From: Acidimicrobiia bacterium
GTDB taxonomy: Bacteria; Actinomycetota; Acidimicrobiia; IMCC26256; JAGNEX01
Assembly: GCA_020637365.1 (NCBI GenBank)
Contig: JACJWE010000001.1
Span: 1,394,001-1,458,000, forward strand
Direction: 5' to 3'
Length of the DNA stretch: 64,000 nucleotides
Below, one piece after another: positions 63,939-64,000 of this stretch. The position numbers and the translations under genes were made by a program. The notes below the pieces were generated by a model. The model was not told the origin of the DNA. It made no database searches and saw only the letters and a list, made by a program, of their open reading frames with translations. How positions within the stretch are numbered: position 1 is the first letter of the stretch; every line of letters starts with the position of its first letter.

Positions 63939-64000
63939 CATGGTCCGCTCCAGCCCATCGTCTGGTGGATCCCAAACGACTCGATCGTTGAAACGCCAGG

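Overview
The window is high-GC, densely packed bacterial DNA that reads as an actinobacterium, most like the Acidimicrobiia (Microthrix/Ilumatobacter type). This is inferred from the DUF222/13E12 HNH nuclease, the DnaE2-ImuB mutasome with actinobacterial LexA boxes, Thr/Pro-rich surface proteins ending in LAxTG anchors, and frequent GTG starts. No rRNA or tRNA gene, CRISPR array, insertion sequence, phage module or replication origin was seen.

Layout. 0-6.5 kb: the 3' end of a GH13 glucosidase, biotin synthase, a secreted beta-propeller protein and an HNH nuclease. 6.5-9.9 kb: error-prone polymerase dnaE2, AT-richer than its surroundings, behind a LexA box. 10-15.2 kb: a DUF4190 protein and a complete aapJQMP-type amino-acid ABC transporter. 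15.2-19.8 kb: two Thr-rich, wall-anchored surface proteins. 20-26.5 kb: an aldehyde dehydrogenase, a CoA-transferase and a sulfur module (SulP transporter, rhodanese, persulfide-dioxygenase-like protein with rhodanese domains). 26.6-34 kb: a wall-anchored choice-of-anchor I protein, an AHSA1-like protein, a molybdopterin oxidoreductase, a serine hydrolase and an SDR. 34-38 kb: two paralogous two-TM proteins and a lipoprotein. 38-48 kb: a minus-strand amidoligase cluster (two transglutaminases, two circularly permuted ATP-grasp proteins, two alpha-E modules), followed by a second copy of the lipoprotein family. 49.8-52.3 kb: a PadR/HAAS pair and a NirK-like copper oxidoreductase carrying an extra cupredoxin domain. 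52.5-57.3 kb: imuB, imuA' and murJ. 57.4-63.8 kb: a thioredoxin lipoprotein, a polyprenol-P-sugar synthase-like GT2, a GT-C-like membrane protein and a translationally coupled Ser/Thr-repeat surface protein.

How the genes work together. The three parts of the translesion mutasome (DnaE2, ImuA', ImuB) are all present in two places, each with its own LexA box. The amidoligase cluster has ATGA overlaps and probably acts as one peptide-forming or peptide-modifying pathway. The final operon looks like a route that makes a lipid-linked sugar and transfers it to an exported repeat protein.

Data-quality caution. At least eight genes are broken by small indels, many in runs of three or four identical bases, and restoring one base re-creates the expected family sequence. 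These are more likely read or assembly errors than true pseudogenes, so each broken gene is described as one locus where possible.
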